DNA from: an uncultured Treponema sp.
GTDB taxonomy: Bacteria > Spirochaetota > Spirochaetia > Treponematales > Treponemataceae
DNA length: 64,000 nt
Reading direction: 5' to 3'
Assembly (NCBI RefSeq): GCF_945873775.1
Contig: NZ_CAMCEC010000001.1
Location: 1 to 64,000, forward strand
In this document: in pieces, positions 17,343 to 27,344 of the stretch
Position numbering within the stretch: the first letter of the stretch is position 1
Layout: the number at the start of each line of letters is the position of its first letter
The notes under the pieces: model-generated
Told to the model about the DNA's origin: nothing
Database searches by the model: none
Seen by the model: the letters and a program-made list of their open reading frames with translations, nothing else
Program-made: the position numbers and the translations under genes

Positions 17343-19287
17343 CCATTTCGTCAGAATCTTGTGTTGGCTCATATTTTTTGCGTTTTACAAATCCGCTGTC
17401 AAAATAGAAAGTTACAGCCTTGCATTCGGAGCGGACTTCGTCAATTTCATCGCGCACAAGAATTTTTGCGCCAGGATAAACAGTTCCGCTTGCATTGACA
17501 CAGCCAACAACTTTCAGCTCCCTGTTATGAGCATTGATTTCGTTGATTTCTGTTGTCATTTTTTCGCTTGAATCCATCAAGTCAACACGCTGATTTCTTA
17601 AGTTCGCAAGTGTTTCTTCCTTTTCTTTTGGAAGCGAACGGCGCACTTTTTTCTGGTTTTCCAAAGTTGAAATATTCAAGTCAACTTCTTCAAGCTGCTT
17701 AACAACATTTGACTGCATTTCCTGAAGCTCCTGCAGTCTAAGCTTTGCCTTGGGATCAAAACCAACTTCAAGGATTGTTTCAATTCCGCCGCCAGAAGAG
17801 CCGATGTTCTTTGCTGTAATTTCCTCTGTAGCAAAAAGATGACCACCAATAATAGAAGCACGCTTTCCCTTTAAGAGGATTTTTTTCATCGCAGTAACAT
17901 TGCTATTCATGATATTGTCATTTACAACAACATATTCTTCCGCTGTAACTTTTACATTCTGAAGGAATCTTGCCCAGACTGATTTGCTTGTAATTATCTC
18001 GCCTTCATCGCGGCCCATCACACCTTGAGAAATAACAATATCACCGCCAGCTTCAATATGGCAGTTTCCAACAGAACCGTAAATTTCTATGTTTCCGTCA
18101 GCCTTTATGCTGAATCCGTCTTCAACGTTTCCGCGGCAAACAACAGTTCCCATGTAAGTGATATTTCCTGATTTGATGTTGACGCCTGGAACTTCGTAAA
18201 CTTCTTCAACTGTAATTTTGTCGCCAACCAAAGTTACGTTTCCGTTTTTCTCTGCGATAACAGTGCGTCCGTCTGAATCAAGCTTTGTGTTCTGCCCAAG
18301 AGGAATCGGAATATCTTTTCCGTTTTTTGCTTCAAGATAACGGCCAAGAATAGTTTTTCCGCCCTTTCCGCGCTGAGGAAGAACTTTTACCGCCAAAGGC
18401 TGGCCGACAACAACATTCTGAATAAGGTTAAGCTCCTTAAAGTCAACCTGGCCATTCGCAGTTTCCTTCAGTCTGAGTTTTGTCTTGTCAGTTTCAAATT
18501 TATAATCAATGTACGCGTCAGTGCCGTTGACAGGAAGAATCGCAGTCGCAACTTCGTAAGGCATATTATAAATCGGATTGTCAACAAACGAAATTATTTT
18601 GTCGTCTTCAATTCCGGCGACAACGCCTTGCGTCTTTAAAGCATTCTTTATATTCTCTGCGGAAATTTCAGAGCCGCCTTGAGACGGAGGTGAAACAGTA
18701 ATGGTTGCCTGCATTTCATCCTTGGAAATATCAACAGCCATAACAGCATCTCCTGCCGCAACATGGGTAAATGTACCGGCTTCAACATAACTGTTGTCAG
18801 TGCCTTCTTCCGCAAGTTTCTTTAAAAGCTTTTCATCAAGCGAAGTATTATCCGGCCGCCGGGCTTCATTAATAAGGTCTGACGCGGAAACTGGCGTTCC
18901 AGAGCCTTTTGGCAACGTAACTTTTACAAATATGCGCGAGCCAAACCTATGCACATAGAACATTCCGTCAACTCTTTCATTTTCAGCATTTCTTGCGCTA
19001 GCCTGTTCTCCAGCAAGGGAAGCTGCTTCTTTTTCTTTTTTCTGACGGATTACAGTAGGATTTTCATATACGCGGATTCTCCAAGGCTTTTTCATAAGAC
19101 CAATAATGCCCTGGCTTCCTCTTTCTATAACTTCATATTCAAGGTTGTTTTTTTTTGAATCAAGCTGAACAGCAGCATCATCAAGACACTCATCCAATGT
19201 GTCTGCGCGGACTTCAACAGTGTGAATGTCCTTGTCAAACGCAAGCTGCTTTTCCATGTCTATTCTAAGCTTGTCAAGAGTTACCAT
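17320..19287 (-). CDS. fapA: FapA (DUF342) family protein, last gene of the motility operon
   Basis: This 655-aa protein has an N-terminal Jag-N-like domain (VEVRADTLDECLDDAAVQL and ERGSQGIIGLMKKPWRIRV, residues ~20-80). The large FapA/DUF342 beta-helix follows, with GDITVEEVYEVPGVNIKSGNI-type repeats and GNIEIYGSVGNCHIEAGGDI. A coiled coil occupies residues ~530-600. Family members affect flagellar assembly or cell division placement; the mechanism is not settled. AAGAGG within the whiG tail serves as ribosome site, and the whiG stop is 8 nt upstream, so it is co-transcribed with the flagellar sigma factor. Confidence 0.88.
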   Translation of the reverse strand: MVTLDKLRIDMEKQLAFDKDIHTVEVRADTLDECLDDAAVQLDSKKNNLEYEVIERGSQGIIGLMKKPWRIRVYENPTVIRQKKEKEAASLAGEQASARNAENERVDGMFYVHRFGSRIFVKVTLPKGSGTPVSASDLINEARRPDNTSLDEKLLKKLAEEGTDNSYVEAGTFTHVAAGDAVMAVDISKDEMQATITVSPPSQGGSEISAENIKNALKTQGVVAGIEDDKIISFVDNPIYNMPYEVATAILPVNGTDAYIDYKFETDKTKLRLKETANGQVDFKELNLIQNVVVGQPLAVKVLPQRGKGGKTILGRYLEAKNGKDIPIPLGQNTKLDSDGRTVIAEKNGNVTLVGDKITVEEVYEVPGVNIKSGNITYMGTVVCRGNVEDGFSIKADGNIEIYGSVGNCHIEAGGDIVISQGVMGRDEGEIITSKSVWARFLQNVKVTAEEYVVVNDNIMNSNVTAMKKILLKGKRASIIGGHLFATEEITAKNIGSSGGGIETILEVGFDPKAKLRLQELQEMQSNVVKQLEEVDLNISTLENQKKVRRSLPKEKEETLANLRNQRVDLMDSSEKMTTEINEINAHNRELKVVGCVNASGTVYPGAKILVRDEIDEVRSECKAVTFYFDSGFVKRKKYEPTQDSDEMEKPDGYK

Positions 19288-19295
19288 AAGACCTC

Positions 19296-20084
19296 TTAAA
19301 AAATTCCTTTGCGGACACTTGTAAGTTTTGCACGCAAACGCAAATTCGCCTTTGAATGAAGCTGGCTTATGCGGCTTTCGCTTACATTAAGAACCTGGCC
19401 AATTTCTTTAAAAGACAAATCCTCGTGGTAATAAAGAACAATCACCATTTTTTCATTTTTAGGAAGTTCGTTTATAGCTTGAATTATAACTCTGCGGATT
19501 TCTTCGCGTTCAACAATGACATCAGGATTAAGACTGTTCGGAGCTTCAATGCTGTCCCCAATTGAAACGTGCTCGCTCTCATCCCCAGAATACCAAACAT
19601 CGTTCAGTGAAAGCACACTTGTTCCGCTTACCTTCATAACAGCCGACTGATATTCAGCTTCTGTCATGTTCATGGCTTTTGCAATTTCCGCATCAGAAGC
19701 CGTACGTCCCAGTTTAGACTCAAGCTCAACAATCGTGTCTTCTATCTCGCGGGATTTTTGACGCACAGAACGCGGAACCCAGTCCAATTCCCTAAGCTCA
19801 TCAAAAATTGCGCCTCTTATGCGTGTTGTTGCGTAAGTCTTGAATTTTACGCCTTTGTCAATGTCAAATTTATTTATTGCATCCAAAAGCCCAAACTGTC
19901 CAAAGCCAACAAGGTCGTCAAATTCCACGCTGTCTGGCATTCCTGTAGAAACTCGTCCTGCAACCCATTTTACAAGGGGCATATACTGACGGATTAAACG
20001 GTCTCTTATTGCGACAGATTTGCTTTTTTTATACTCACGCCAAAGTTCGGCTTCTTCGTTTTCATCTAAAATTTGATTTGCCAT
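19296..20084 (-). CDS. fliA: Flagellar sigma factor, FliA/WhiG (sigma-28) type
   Basis: It directs RNA polymerase to late flagellar promoters. Region 2 (LIRQYMPLVKWVAGRV and VEFDDLVGFGQFGLLDAINKFD), region 3 (GAIFDELRELDWVPRSVRQKSREIE) and region 4 (KNEKMVIVLYYHEDLSFKEIGQVLNVSESRISQLHSKA) are all intact. I use ATG at 20084 (262 aa) rather than the GTG at 20093, because GTGGG sits suitably before the ATG. It follows flhG and a membrane protein and precedes fapA. Spirochaete gene order and the WhiG-like sequence support the name; no anti-sigma FlgM is seen nearby. Confidence 0.95.
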   Translation of the reverse strand: MANQILDENEEAELWREYKKSKSVAIRDRLIRQYMPLVKWVAGRVSTGMPDSVEFDDLVGFGQFGLLDAINKFDIDKGVKFKTYATTRIRGAIFDELRELDWVPRSVRQKSREIEDTIVELESKLGRTASDAEIAKAMNMTEAEYQSAVMKVSGTSVLSLNDVWYSGDESEHVSIGDSIEAPNSLNPDVIVEREEIRRVIIQAINELPKNEKMVIVLYYHEDLSFKEIGQVLNVSESRISQLHSKANLRLRAKLTSVRKGIF

Positions 20085-20153
20085 GTATCCCACACCCTTG
20101 CTAGAAAACCTTTAGAAGTTTCTTTTCCAAAGATTTTCGTTAATATCCCCATA

Positions 20154-20891
20154 TTACACTTCATCTTTTTTTAGCAATGTCCTTATTGCGCTTGCAATTG
20201 TCTTTGTATCCTGATCTACAGAAACTTTTCCATCTGTAGGCGCAGAAGGAAGTTTTTCAGAAGATTCAGTTTGAGCAAAATCAGAGTCATTTATAACGTC
20301 CCCGTCGTCATCTGATTCACCAGAAAAAACACCAATATCAGGCAAAGCATCTATTTCATGCGACTGGGCAGCTTTTTCAGAAGACGCAGCCGCCACTGGA
20401 TTTTCAGGCTCAGCTTTTTCAGGCGCGCTAGAATCCGCAACAGGAATTGCATTTTCTACAGGCTCATCAGTTGAAGATTCCGCTTTTTGCAAAGAATCAG
20501 CAACAGGGGCATCTTCCGTTTTTTCTTCAAACTTCGAAGCCGTTCCTACAGAGCCGCCGCCATTAAAGAAATTTTTATTTGCGCTCACATCAAAATTTGG
20601 AGCAGCCTCATCTTCTGTAAGATTTTCATCATCTATTGTAATATTCACAACAGAGCCAGCCTTTGAAATCGGCTTTTTTCCAGCCTCGTCCTTTGAATCA
20701 GACAAAGTTTCAACAGAAAGAAATCTTTTATTCAAAAATCCTGCCGCAAATGCCAAAAGCGCAAAAACCACGGCAAAAATAATTCCGCGGAAAGAAGCAA
20801 CAAAAAACCGATGAGTAGAAATAATGCTTATAAGGAAAGACAGAACAAATCCAACACCAGCAGAAGCAGCTACATTTTTTAAATTGAACAT
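20154..20891 (-). CDS. Membrane-anchored acidic protein of unknown function between flhG and fliA
   Basis: This is a 245-aa protein. Two hydrophobic segments at residues ~8-25 and ~33-53 form a hairpin anchor. The rest is long, acidic and low in complexity, rich in Glu, Asp, Ser and Ala (EKAEPENPVAAASSEKAA), and ends in a basic-acidic helix (TIASAIRTLLKKDEV). A gene in this position is also present in the Treponema pallidum motility operon, as far as I recall, but I know no function. It is translated between flhG and fliA, so a flagellar or polar-localisation role is an inference. Confidence 0.8.
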   Translation of the reverse strand: MFNLKNVAASAGVGFVLSFLISIISTHRFFVASFRGIIFAVVFALLAFAAGFLNKRFLSVETLSDSKDEAGKKPISKAGSVVNITIDDENLTEDEAAPNFDVSANKNFFNGGGSVGTASKFEEKTEDAPVADSLQKAESSTDEPVENAIPVADSSAPEKAEPENPVAAASSEKAAQSHEIDALPDIGVFSGESDDDGDVINDSDFAQTESSEKLPSAPTDGKVSVDQDTKTIASAIRTLLKKDEV

Positions 20892-20953
20892 GTTCTTTCC
20901 TCCCGTTTATTATATTCTTATAGATTAAGGCAAAACACCTCTAAGGTCAAGAT

Positions 20954-21829
20954 TTATTTTTTCTTGCCCCCAAGGAACTTTTTAAGGAAGTTTGAAACTC
21001 CTGCATCCGACGGAATATCAGTTTTTTCTATTCTGCCCACAATATGCTTTAGGCACACAGCTGGCTTGGAAGTCGGATTTATAATCATAAAAGGCTTTTG
21101 GCGTATAACGGAAGCCTGAACAACTGGATCATCGTAAACAAACCCAATGTATTCAACTTTGTAATTCAAGAACTGCGCCACAATATTTATAATCAAGTCT
21201 GAAATACGTTTTCCTTCATCAGAAGAATGAACTCTGTTTACAAGAAGCTTTAAATTTATCTGCCTGTGAAGAAGCTCTGTTGTGATTATTTTTATAATTC
21301 CATAGGCATCTGTAATCGCAGTTGGCTCTGGAGTTGTAATTACATAGACTTCATCAGCGGCGGCAAGAAACTGAAGAACATTGTTTGAAATTCCAGCTCC
21401 AGTATCTATTATGATAATGTCAGCATTTGAAAGAGAAGCGAATTCTTTTGCAAAGTAGTCAAGCTCATCATTTGAAAGATTTGCAATTTTAGAAAATCCG
21501 TTTGCGCCTGCAATAAACTTAAAGCCAAATTCCGTGTCCAAAATTATTTCGTTCATTGTTTTTTTGCGGTTTATTACGTGCATAAGATTATACTGAGGAA
21601 CAACGCTCAAAAGAACATTCACATTCGCCATTCCCAAGTCGCCGTCAATAAGTATGACTTTTTTTCCAAGCTGGGAATACGCAATCGCCATATTTACTGC
21701 GATATTAGTTTTTCCAACTCCGCCCTTTCCGCTTGTTATAGCAATTATTCTTGTTTTATGTGGAGCTGCCGGCCTAGCGAAATTATCTTCATTCATAAGA
21801 GCGCGCAATTCTTTTGCCTGTTCTTCCAT
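20954..21829 (-). CDS. flhG: FlhG/YlxH, MinD-like ATPase controlling flagellar number and placement
   Basis: This 291-aa ParA/MinD family protein has the deviant Walker A ITSGKGGVGKTNIAVN at residues ~30-45. The N-terminal segment EEQAKELRALMNEDNF is the FlhG type that activates FlhF. Walker A' LIDGDLGMANVNVLL and Walker B IIIIDTGAGISNNVLQF are seen. The usual C-terminal amphipathic helix may be the basic tail NFLKKFLGGKKK. AGGAG precedes the ATG. It lies 35 nt after flhF, as in other spirochaetes. Confidence 0.95.
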   Translation of the reverse strand: MEEQAKELRALMNEDNFARPAAPHKTRIIAITSGKGGVGKTNIAVNMAIAYSQLGKKVILIDGDLGMANVNVLLSVVPQYNLMHVINRKKTMNEIILDTEFGFKFIAGANGFSKIANLSNDELDYFAKEFASLSNADIIIIDTGAGISNNVLQFLAAADEVYVITTPEPTAITDAYGIIKIITTELLHRQINLKLLVNRVHSSDEGKRISDLIINIVAQFLNYKVEYIGFVYDDPVVQASVIRQKPFMIINPTSKPAVCLKHIVGRIEKTDIPSDAGVSNFLKKFLGGKKK

Positions 21830-21864
21830 TTATATTCTCCTGTTGCCCTGATTCAATTTTTAGA

Positions 21865-23208
21865 TTACTCTGCTTCTTTATCGGCAGTTCCGAACTTTTT
21901 TTCAATATGTTCTATATTGATTTTAAATCCTGAAAGATTTTTTAAGAACCATTTTGGATCCGCCCGCTGAATTGTGTTCAATACATCCTGACCTGTCGTA
22001 ATCCAGGACACAGGCTTGTTCTTTTCTGCCAAAACGCTTATTACACGTCCAAACGATGTGGTTTCATCGCATTTTGTAACAATTATGCTTTTAAAATCAA
22101 ATCCTTCATAATTGCGGATTATATTTTCCAAGTCTTTCGCGCTCACTCCTGCCGTAATTGCAAGGTAAACATTTTCGTTTAAATTTTTAACATTTAAAAT
22201 GGTGCGCATTTTTGCTATGTTTTCATAATCATTCGGACTGTAGCCGCTTGTATCAATAAAAATATAGTCAGAATTAGAAACGTAGCTATCGCAAAGAATT
22301 TTCAAATCTTCAGAACTTTCAGCCTTGTCAACATTCACGTTTATAATTTCCGCCCAGCGTTTAAGCTGCTCAATAGCGGCAACACGCATTGTGTCTGTTG
22401 TAATCATGCGGATTCTAGGCGGATACTTGTATTTTTCGCGGTTCTTTTTATAGTCGATTGAAATGCGGGAACTCATCTTTGCAACAGTAGTTGTTTTTCC
22501 AACTCCTGTAGGTCCAACAATTATAATGACTTGCGGCGCAGATTTTTTTTCTTCAAAAGCAATAGGAATGCTCGCACCAATCCAGTCCGCCACACAAGTC
22601 TGAACATAGTCAAAATCATCAAGCTCTTCAAGACTGAATTCATTTTTCATTCGGGAACACATTTTTTTTATGTAAGATTTTGTAAATTCGTTTTCCTCAA
22701 GAAGCTCTTGAATTTTTAAAATTGAAGGATGTTCCTTTTCCGCAGAAGTGGCCTGAACAATTGTCTTCATCTGCTCCTGCATTTCATTTTTAAACTGGTC
22801 AAACTGCTTTGTGAGCTGCCCAATCTGAAGATTGTTTGTAACAGTTGGATTTACTTTTGTTAAAAATTCATCGCGCTTCTGTAAAAAAGAATCCTGATGA
22901 GAATGGATTAGAGGCGAAGAATTTTGAAGCGGAAGTCCGCCTGTTGAAGAAACCCTTGTGTATCCTGTGCTTGCAGGATAGTTGACTTTCCTTGTAAAAG
23001 CAGGCTGATCCAATGAAGAATTTGTAACTTGGTATCTTAAAACAATCTGCTCACGCTGAAAAAAACCAAGAAATCCTGCGGAAAGCCTAGTTTTGCAGCC
23101 AAGCACTTGAAAGTTTGTTCCATATTTATCGTAAAGTTTATCCATGCATTCATCGCGGGAACGACCAGTAATGCTTTGGACATTCGTGTTATGCTCATTG
23201 TCAGCCAT
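21865..23208 (-). CDS. flhF: FlhF, SRP-type GTPase for flagellar placement
   Basis: This is a 447-aa protein with a variable basic N-terminal B domain (to ~190), an N domain and a C-terminal G domain. The G1 loop is VVGPTGVGKTTTVAKMSSR, with ITTDTMRVAAIEQLKRWAE following as in SRP GTPases. G3 (IFIDTSGYSPND) and G4 (IIVTKCDET) are present. In G3 the usual DTAG is DTSG. It overlaps the flhA stop by 8 nt and is followed by its activator flhG. Confidence 0.95.
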   Translation of the reverse strand: MADNEHNTNVQSITGRSRDECMDKLYDKYGTNFQVLGCKTRLSAGFLGFFQREQIVLRYQVTNSSLDQPAFTRKVNYPASTGYTRVSSTGGLPLQNSSPLIHSHQDSFLQKRDEFLTKVNPTVTNNLQIGQLTKQFDQFKNEMQEQMKTIVQATSAEKEHPSILKIQELLEENEFTKSYIKKMCSRMKNEFSLEELDDFDYVQTCVADWIGASIPIAFEEKKSAPQVIIIVGPTGVGKTTTVAKMSSRISIDYKKNREKYKYPPRIRMITTDTMRVAAIEQLKRWAEIINVNVDKAESSEDLKILCDSYVSNSDYIFIDTSGYSPNDYENIAKMRTILNVKNLNENVYLAITAGVSAKDLENIIRNYEGFDFKSIIVTKCDETTSFGRVISVLAEKNKPVSWITTGQDVLNTIQRADPKWFLKNLSGFKINIEHIEKKFGTADKEAE

Positions 23209-25327
23209 TTATTTCTCCAAGAGATTCAACTTTTATATTTGGCGAAGCAGCCATCACTTCGTTTATAGACAAAACTATTATTCCCGGCATTTCAAGTTCT
23301 GTAGAAGACTTTACAAGCCGGCGCACTTCGGACGGACACAAAATAACAGGAAGATAATTTCTTTCACGGACAGCAGCAACAGCATTGCTCATTGCGGAAA
23401 TATAATTCCTTGCGTCAACAGGATCAAATGCGACAATAGGACCTTTGCCCGGCATATCGGCTCTGTGGTCAAGAATTTTCTGGGCAAGACTTTGCGAAAG
23501 ATTCAAAACGTGAAGAACTTTATTTTCATCCGCATACTGCTGGCAAATTTGCGCGCCAAGAGCTTCACGCACTTTTTCTGTAAGTGTCCAAGAGTCGCGT
23601 GTAAGTTTTCCGTAGTCTCCCAAAGTTTCAAGTATAACAACCATATTGCGGATGCTGACCTGTTCCTCAAGAAGATTTTTAAGAACAGCTTCGATTTCAC
23701 CGTAAGAGAATCTGTGGTCGCCGGTTGTAACTTCATCAACAACAACAGGATTTGTCTTCTTGATTTCTTCAATAATCGCACTGACACTCTGGCGGCTAAG
23801 AATTTTAGAAGCGTTGCGTCTTATAAGTTCCGTAAGATGAGTTGCAATTATAGTAGGAGCGTCAATCACCGCATAGCCGGCTTTTTCTGCTTCAATGCGT
23901 TTTGAATCAGGAAGCCAGATCGCATCCATTCCAAACGCAGGATCTTTTGTTTTTTCTCCAACAATTTCTCTGTCTTTAGGAACATTTCCTGTGTTCAGGC
24001 ACATAAAATGTCCAAGCTTAAGGCGGCCTCTTCCAGCTTCAATTCCGCGGATTTTAAACGAATATTCTTCCGGAGAAAGCTCCATTTGATCCATAATATG
24101 AATCGGCGGAATAACAAGTCCCAAATCAAGGGCGGCTTCACGGCGGATTCTTTTTACACGCGACATAAGCTCCGCGCCTTTTTCATCGTCAACAAGAGGA
24201 ATAAGCGCATATCCAATTTCAAGTGAAAGCTCATCCAGCTTGACAACAGGAGAAATTTCCTCTGGTCCGCCATTTCCTTTTTGAGGAGAATTTTTCGCCT
24301 GCTCTGCTTCAACTGCCTTCTGCTCTTCTTCTTTTGTTTTTAGGCGGGAAAGCCGAGTTCCAACAAAAATAAACAAAATTCCAATCGGAACAAGAGTTGC
24401 TGTAGCTCCGTTATGGAACGCAAGTCCAAGAGCCGCCAATGTAGCTCCAACAATAACATAAATTGTTCCGTTTGCAGAAAACTGCTCTTTGAGCTGGTCG
24501 GAAAGCAAGTCGCCATCGTTGCTTCCAGTAATCAAAAGTCCTGTTGAAAAAGAAAGCAGCAAAGACGGAAGCTGAGACATAAGTCCGTCGCCAATCGTAA
24601 GCTTCGCATAGCTGTCAAGTGCATCAGTTATAGAAGCTCCCGCCATAGTTCCAGTTACAATTCCTCCGATAAGGTTTACAACTGTAATAAAAATTCCAGC
24701 CTTTACGTTTCCGCTTACAAATTTAGAGGAACCGTCCATTGCAGAATAAAAGTCAATTTCCTGCCTAAGCTGATTAATTTTAAGCTCGCCTTCTTCTTCT
24801 GTAATAGAACCGTTGTTAATCTGATTTTGAATCGTAAACATTTTGTTGTTCATGGCATCCAAAGTAAAACGCGCCGTAACTTCGGAAACACGGTCCGCGC
24901 CTTTTGTGATTACAAGAACCTGAACAACAATCAGAATAATGAAAATTATAAATCCGATTAAAACCTTGTCGCCAGCAACAATGTTAGCAAATGCCTGGAC
25001 CATTTCGCTCTGCCCAGCCATGTGCCCGGAAGTTTTCACCGGATGAACAAGAATATTTCTAGTGGAAGAAATGTTTATTGCAAGACCAAAAATCGTTGTT
25101 ATAAGGACAACCCGCGGAAACGATGTAAAATCCGCAGCACGCTTCATATAGATAACGGTCAAAAGAATTATAAAAGAAAGCGCAAGGTTTATAACCATTG
25201 CAAGATCTATAAAAGCTGTTGGAAGCGGAATAAACATAAACAAAACAACGACGATAATACCTACCGCCAGTGAATTGCGTAAAATAAAATTTAAAATACT
25301 ACCGCTTGAGCCGCGCTTTTCCGCCAT
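23201..25327 (-). CDS. flhA: FlhA, flagellar export gate protein
   Basis: This inner-membrane component of the flagellar type III export gate uses the proton motive force. The 708-aa protein has eight hydrophobic segments in its first ~330 residues. Its FHIPEP region is represented by HPVKTSGHMAGQSEMVQAFA, and KGADRVSEVTARFTLDAMN is highly conserved. The cytoplasmic half contains IPPIHIMDQMELSPEEY and ends in the chaperone-docking domain. GGTGGGG precedes the ATG. The gap to flhB is 97 bp. Confidence 0.97.
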   Translation of the reverse strand: MAEKRGSSGSILNFILRNSLAVGIIVVVLFMFIPLPTAFIDLAMVINLALSFIILLTVIYMKRAADFTSFPRVVLITTIFGLAINISSTRNILVHPVKTSGHMAGQSEMVQAFANIVAGDKVLIGFIIFIILIVVQVLVITKGADRVSEVTARFTLDAMNNKMFTIQNQINNGSITEEEGELKINQLRQEIDFYSAMDGSSKFVSGNVKAGIFITVVNLIGGIVTGTMAGASITDALDSYAKLTIGDGLMSQLPSLLLSFSTGLLITGSNDGDLLSDQLKEQFSANGTIYVIVGATLAALGLAFHNGATATLVPIGILFIFVGTRLSRLKTKEEEQKAVEAEQAKNSPQKGNGGPEEISPVVKLDELSLEIGYALIPLVDDEKGAELMSRVKRIRREAALDLGLVIPPIHIMDQMELSPEEYSFKIRGIEAGRGRLKLGHFMCLNTGNVPKDREIVGEKTKDPAFGMDAIWLPDSKRIEAEKAGYAVIDAPTIIATHLTELIRRNASKILSRQSVSAIIEEIKKTNPVVVDEVTTGDHRFSYGEIEAVLKNLLEEQVSIRNMVVILETLGDYGKLTRDSWTLTEKVREALGAQICQQYADENKVLHVLNLSQSLAQKILDHRADMPGKGPIVAFDPVDARNYISAMSNAVAAVRERNYLPVILCPSEVRRLVKSSTELEMPGIIVLSINEVMAASPNIKVESLGEING

Positions 25328-25424
25328 CGAGTCCCCACCCTAACTAAAAAGCTTCAAATTTGAAATATAATGTCTTTTTATTCTACTACAAAAAAAGGAT
25401 TTTGAAAACGGCAAAAAGTAACTT

Positions 25425-26522
25425 TTAAGTGGATTTTTTGTTTCTTTCCTTATTCATAAAGCCAACCTGAGCATAAACAGCCGCAATAGCCCGCAAATAA
25501 GATGTAGGAATTATGTCGCCAACTTCAGTATCTGCATAAAGTCCGCGGGCAAGAGGACGGTTTTCGATTATCGGAACATTATTTTCAGCGGCTATTTTTT
25601 TCATTGTCTGCGCTGTATTGTCAGTTCCTTTTGCGGTAATCATCGGCGCGTCTTGCTGCTCTTGCTTCCACTGAAGGGAAACTGCATAATGCGTAGGGTT
25701 TGTAATTACAACATCTGATTCACGCACAGCTTTTGGCATATTTTGTGAAAGCATTTCTTTTTGCGCGGATTCAAGCCTGCCTTTTACTTCCGGGTCGCCT
25801 TCGCTTTCCTTGAATTCCTCTTTTACTTCCTGCTTGGTCATTTTCATCTGCTCTTTAAATTCCCTGCGCTGCATTACATAATCGAACACGCCGATTACAA
25901 TCAAAATAACAGCAGAAACCACAAGCAACTGGGCAACCATTCCAGAAACAGAACGCAAAGCCAAATCAATTCCGCCAGCCTTTAAAAATCCAAGAGTCTT
26001 GGCCAAATCCAGGCGGATAAGAAGAACTGCGACAGCAACAATAATAGCAACTTTTAAAACAGACTTTGCAATATTAAAAAGCCCCATCATAGAAAACAAA
26101 GTCTTTTTAAAGTACTCGCCGAATTTTGGAACAATTTTTGAAAACTTTGGTTCTATTGTTTTTGTTGTAAAAATGAATCCTCTGTTCTGAACTAAATTTA
26201 TTATGACGCCAGCAAGAATTCCTGCAAGCGACAAAGGAAGCACAATCGGAAGAAGATTCCGCAAAAAAATATAATAAAATCTTGCATCGTCAATTTTCTG
26301 GGCAGTTACGTTGTTAAAGTAAAAAATCATCATCTCGCAGATTTTATTATAAAACCAGGGAGCCAGCAAAATAAGAACTGCGACAACAAAAAGGAAAACA
26401 ACAGTTCCATTCAGCTCCTGGCTTCTTGCAATGCGGCCTTCTTTTCTTGCTTTGCGGAGTTTCTGTTCTGAAGCTTCTTCTGTTTTGCCTTCATCTTCCG
26501 CGGCAAACCACTGCAAGTCCAT
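25425..26522 (-). CDS. flhB: FlhB, export gate substrate-specificity switch
   Basis: This 365-aa protein has an N-terminal GKTEEASEQKLRKARKEGR, four transmembrane segments and a cytoplasmic C-domain. The autocleavage motif NPTH is at about residue 277 (DVVITNPTHYAVSLQW), needed to switch export from hook to filament proteins. I use ATG at 26522; a GTG 3 nt earlier is equally served by the GGAGG inside the fliR tail. The start overlaps the fliR stop (TGATG). Confidence 0.97.
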   Translation of the reverse strand: MDLQWFAAEDEGKTEEASEQKLRKARKEGRIARSQELNGTVVFLFVVAVLILLAPWFYNKICEMMIFYFNNVTAQKIDDARFYYIFLRNLLPIVLPLSLAGILAGVIINLVQNRGFIFTTKTIEPKFSKIVPKFGEYFKKTLFSMMGLFNIAKSVLKVAIIVAVAVLLIRLDLAKTLGFLKAGGIDLALRSVSGMVAQLLVVSAVILIVIGVFDYVMQRREFKEQMKMTKQEVKEEFKESEGDPEVKGRLESAQKEMLSQNMPKAVRESDVVITNPTHYAVSLQWKQEQQDAPMITAKGTDNTAQTMKKIAAENNVPIIENRPLARGLYADTEVGDIIPTSYLRAIAAVYAQVGFMNKERNKKST

Positions 26523-27343
26523 CACTGCCCGCCTCCGCTAAGCCCGATAAAAAGCTTTTCAATTTCAAGAAGTCCGCCTTTAAAGCAGCCTTCAAAAAAT
26601 TCAATGAACTGCGGAACAAGAACAAAAATTAAAAAGTATGCAGTCAACATAAGAACAGGAAATCCTTCCGAAAGCAAATTCATCTGCGGAGCCGCCTTTG
26701 AAAGAATTCCGACCGTAACATTTATCAAAAAAAGAGACGCCATAACAGGCAGCGCAATAATCAGCGCGTCTTTAAAAAGCAATGTAAGCGACTTCATCAT
26801 AAATTCCGCAAGAAACCGCGAATTGTCTACTATTGAAATTGCGCTTATGACTTTAAAGCTTTCAGACATTCCATTTAAAAGCAGCATCTGAAGCCAGTTG
26901 TTCTGCAAAAACACAAGCATCGCCATAAAGTTAAAAAACTGTCCCATAAGCGGATTTTCAACCTGGCTAAGTGAATCGTAAACTTCGCTTGCGCTAAGTC
27001 CCATCTGGAACGCAAAAAATTGTCCGGCTGTGCTGAACGAAGCAAAAATAATCTGCACAAAAAAACCAAGGATTATTCCAATCATCGCTTCTCCGGCAAG
27101 CAGGAAAATATATTCAAGCGAAAAATTTCCTTCAGGTGAAATATAGTTTTTATATGAAGAAAAAATTCCGTCCGCCAAAGAAATCTGCGGAAAAATAAAA
27201 AACGCAATGTAGCCTGCAAGCGCAATTTTTGCAGTTCTAGGAACAGTTCTTGAAGAAAAAAGCGGAAGCGTCATTATCGTGGCAAAGCATCTTACCGCAA
27301 CAAAGAGAAAAACAGGCGCGTCAGAAACAATCCGCTCAAGCAT
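26522..27343 (-). CDS. fliR: FliR, export gate protein
   Basis: This 273-aa polytopic membrane protein forms the FliPQR gate. LPLFSSRTVPRTAKIALAGYIAFFIFP, the family signature, is at residues 25-51. VDNSRFLAEFMMKSLTLLFKDALIIALPVMAS and [14 protein letters not shown] follow. It starts 1 nt after fliQ and overlaps flhB. Confidence 0.96.
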   Translation of the reverse strand: MLERIVSDAPVFLFVAVRCFATIMTLPLFSSRTVPRTAKIALAGYIAFFIFPQISLADGIFSSYKNYISPEGNFSLEYIFLLAGEAMIGIILGFFVQIIFASFSTAGQFFAFQMGLSASEVYDSLSQVENPLMGQFFNFMAMLVFLQNNWLQMLLLNGMSESFKVISAISIVDNSRFLAEFMMKSLTLLFKDALIIALPVMASLFLINVTVGILSKAAPQMNLLSEGFPVLMLTAYFLIFVLVPQFIEFFEGCFKGGLLEIEKLFIGLSGGGQ

Positions 27344-27344
27344 T

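Noticed and set aside
23144-23905. 253-aa plus-strand ORF
   Set aside because: It is antisense to flhA and flhF, which are both intact; composition is that of a shadow frame.
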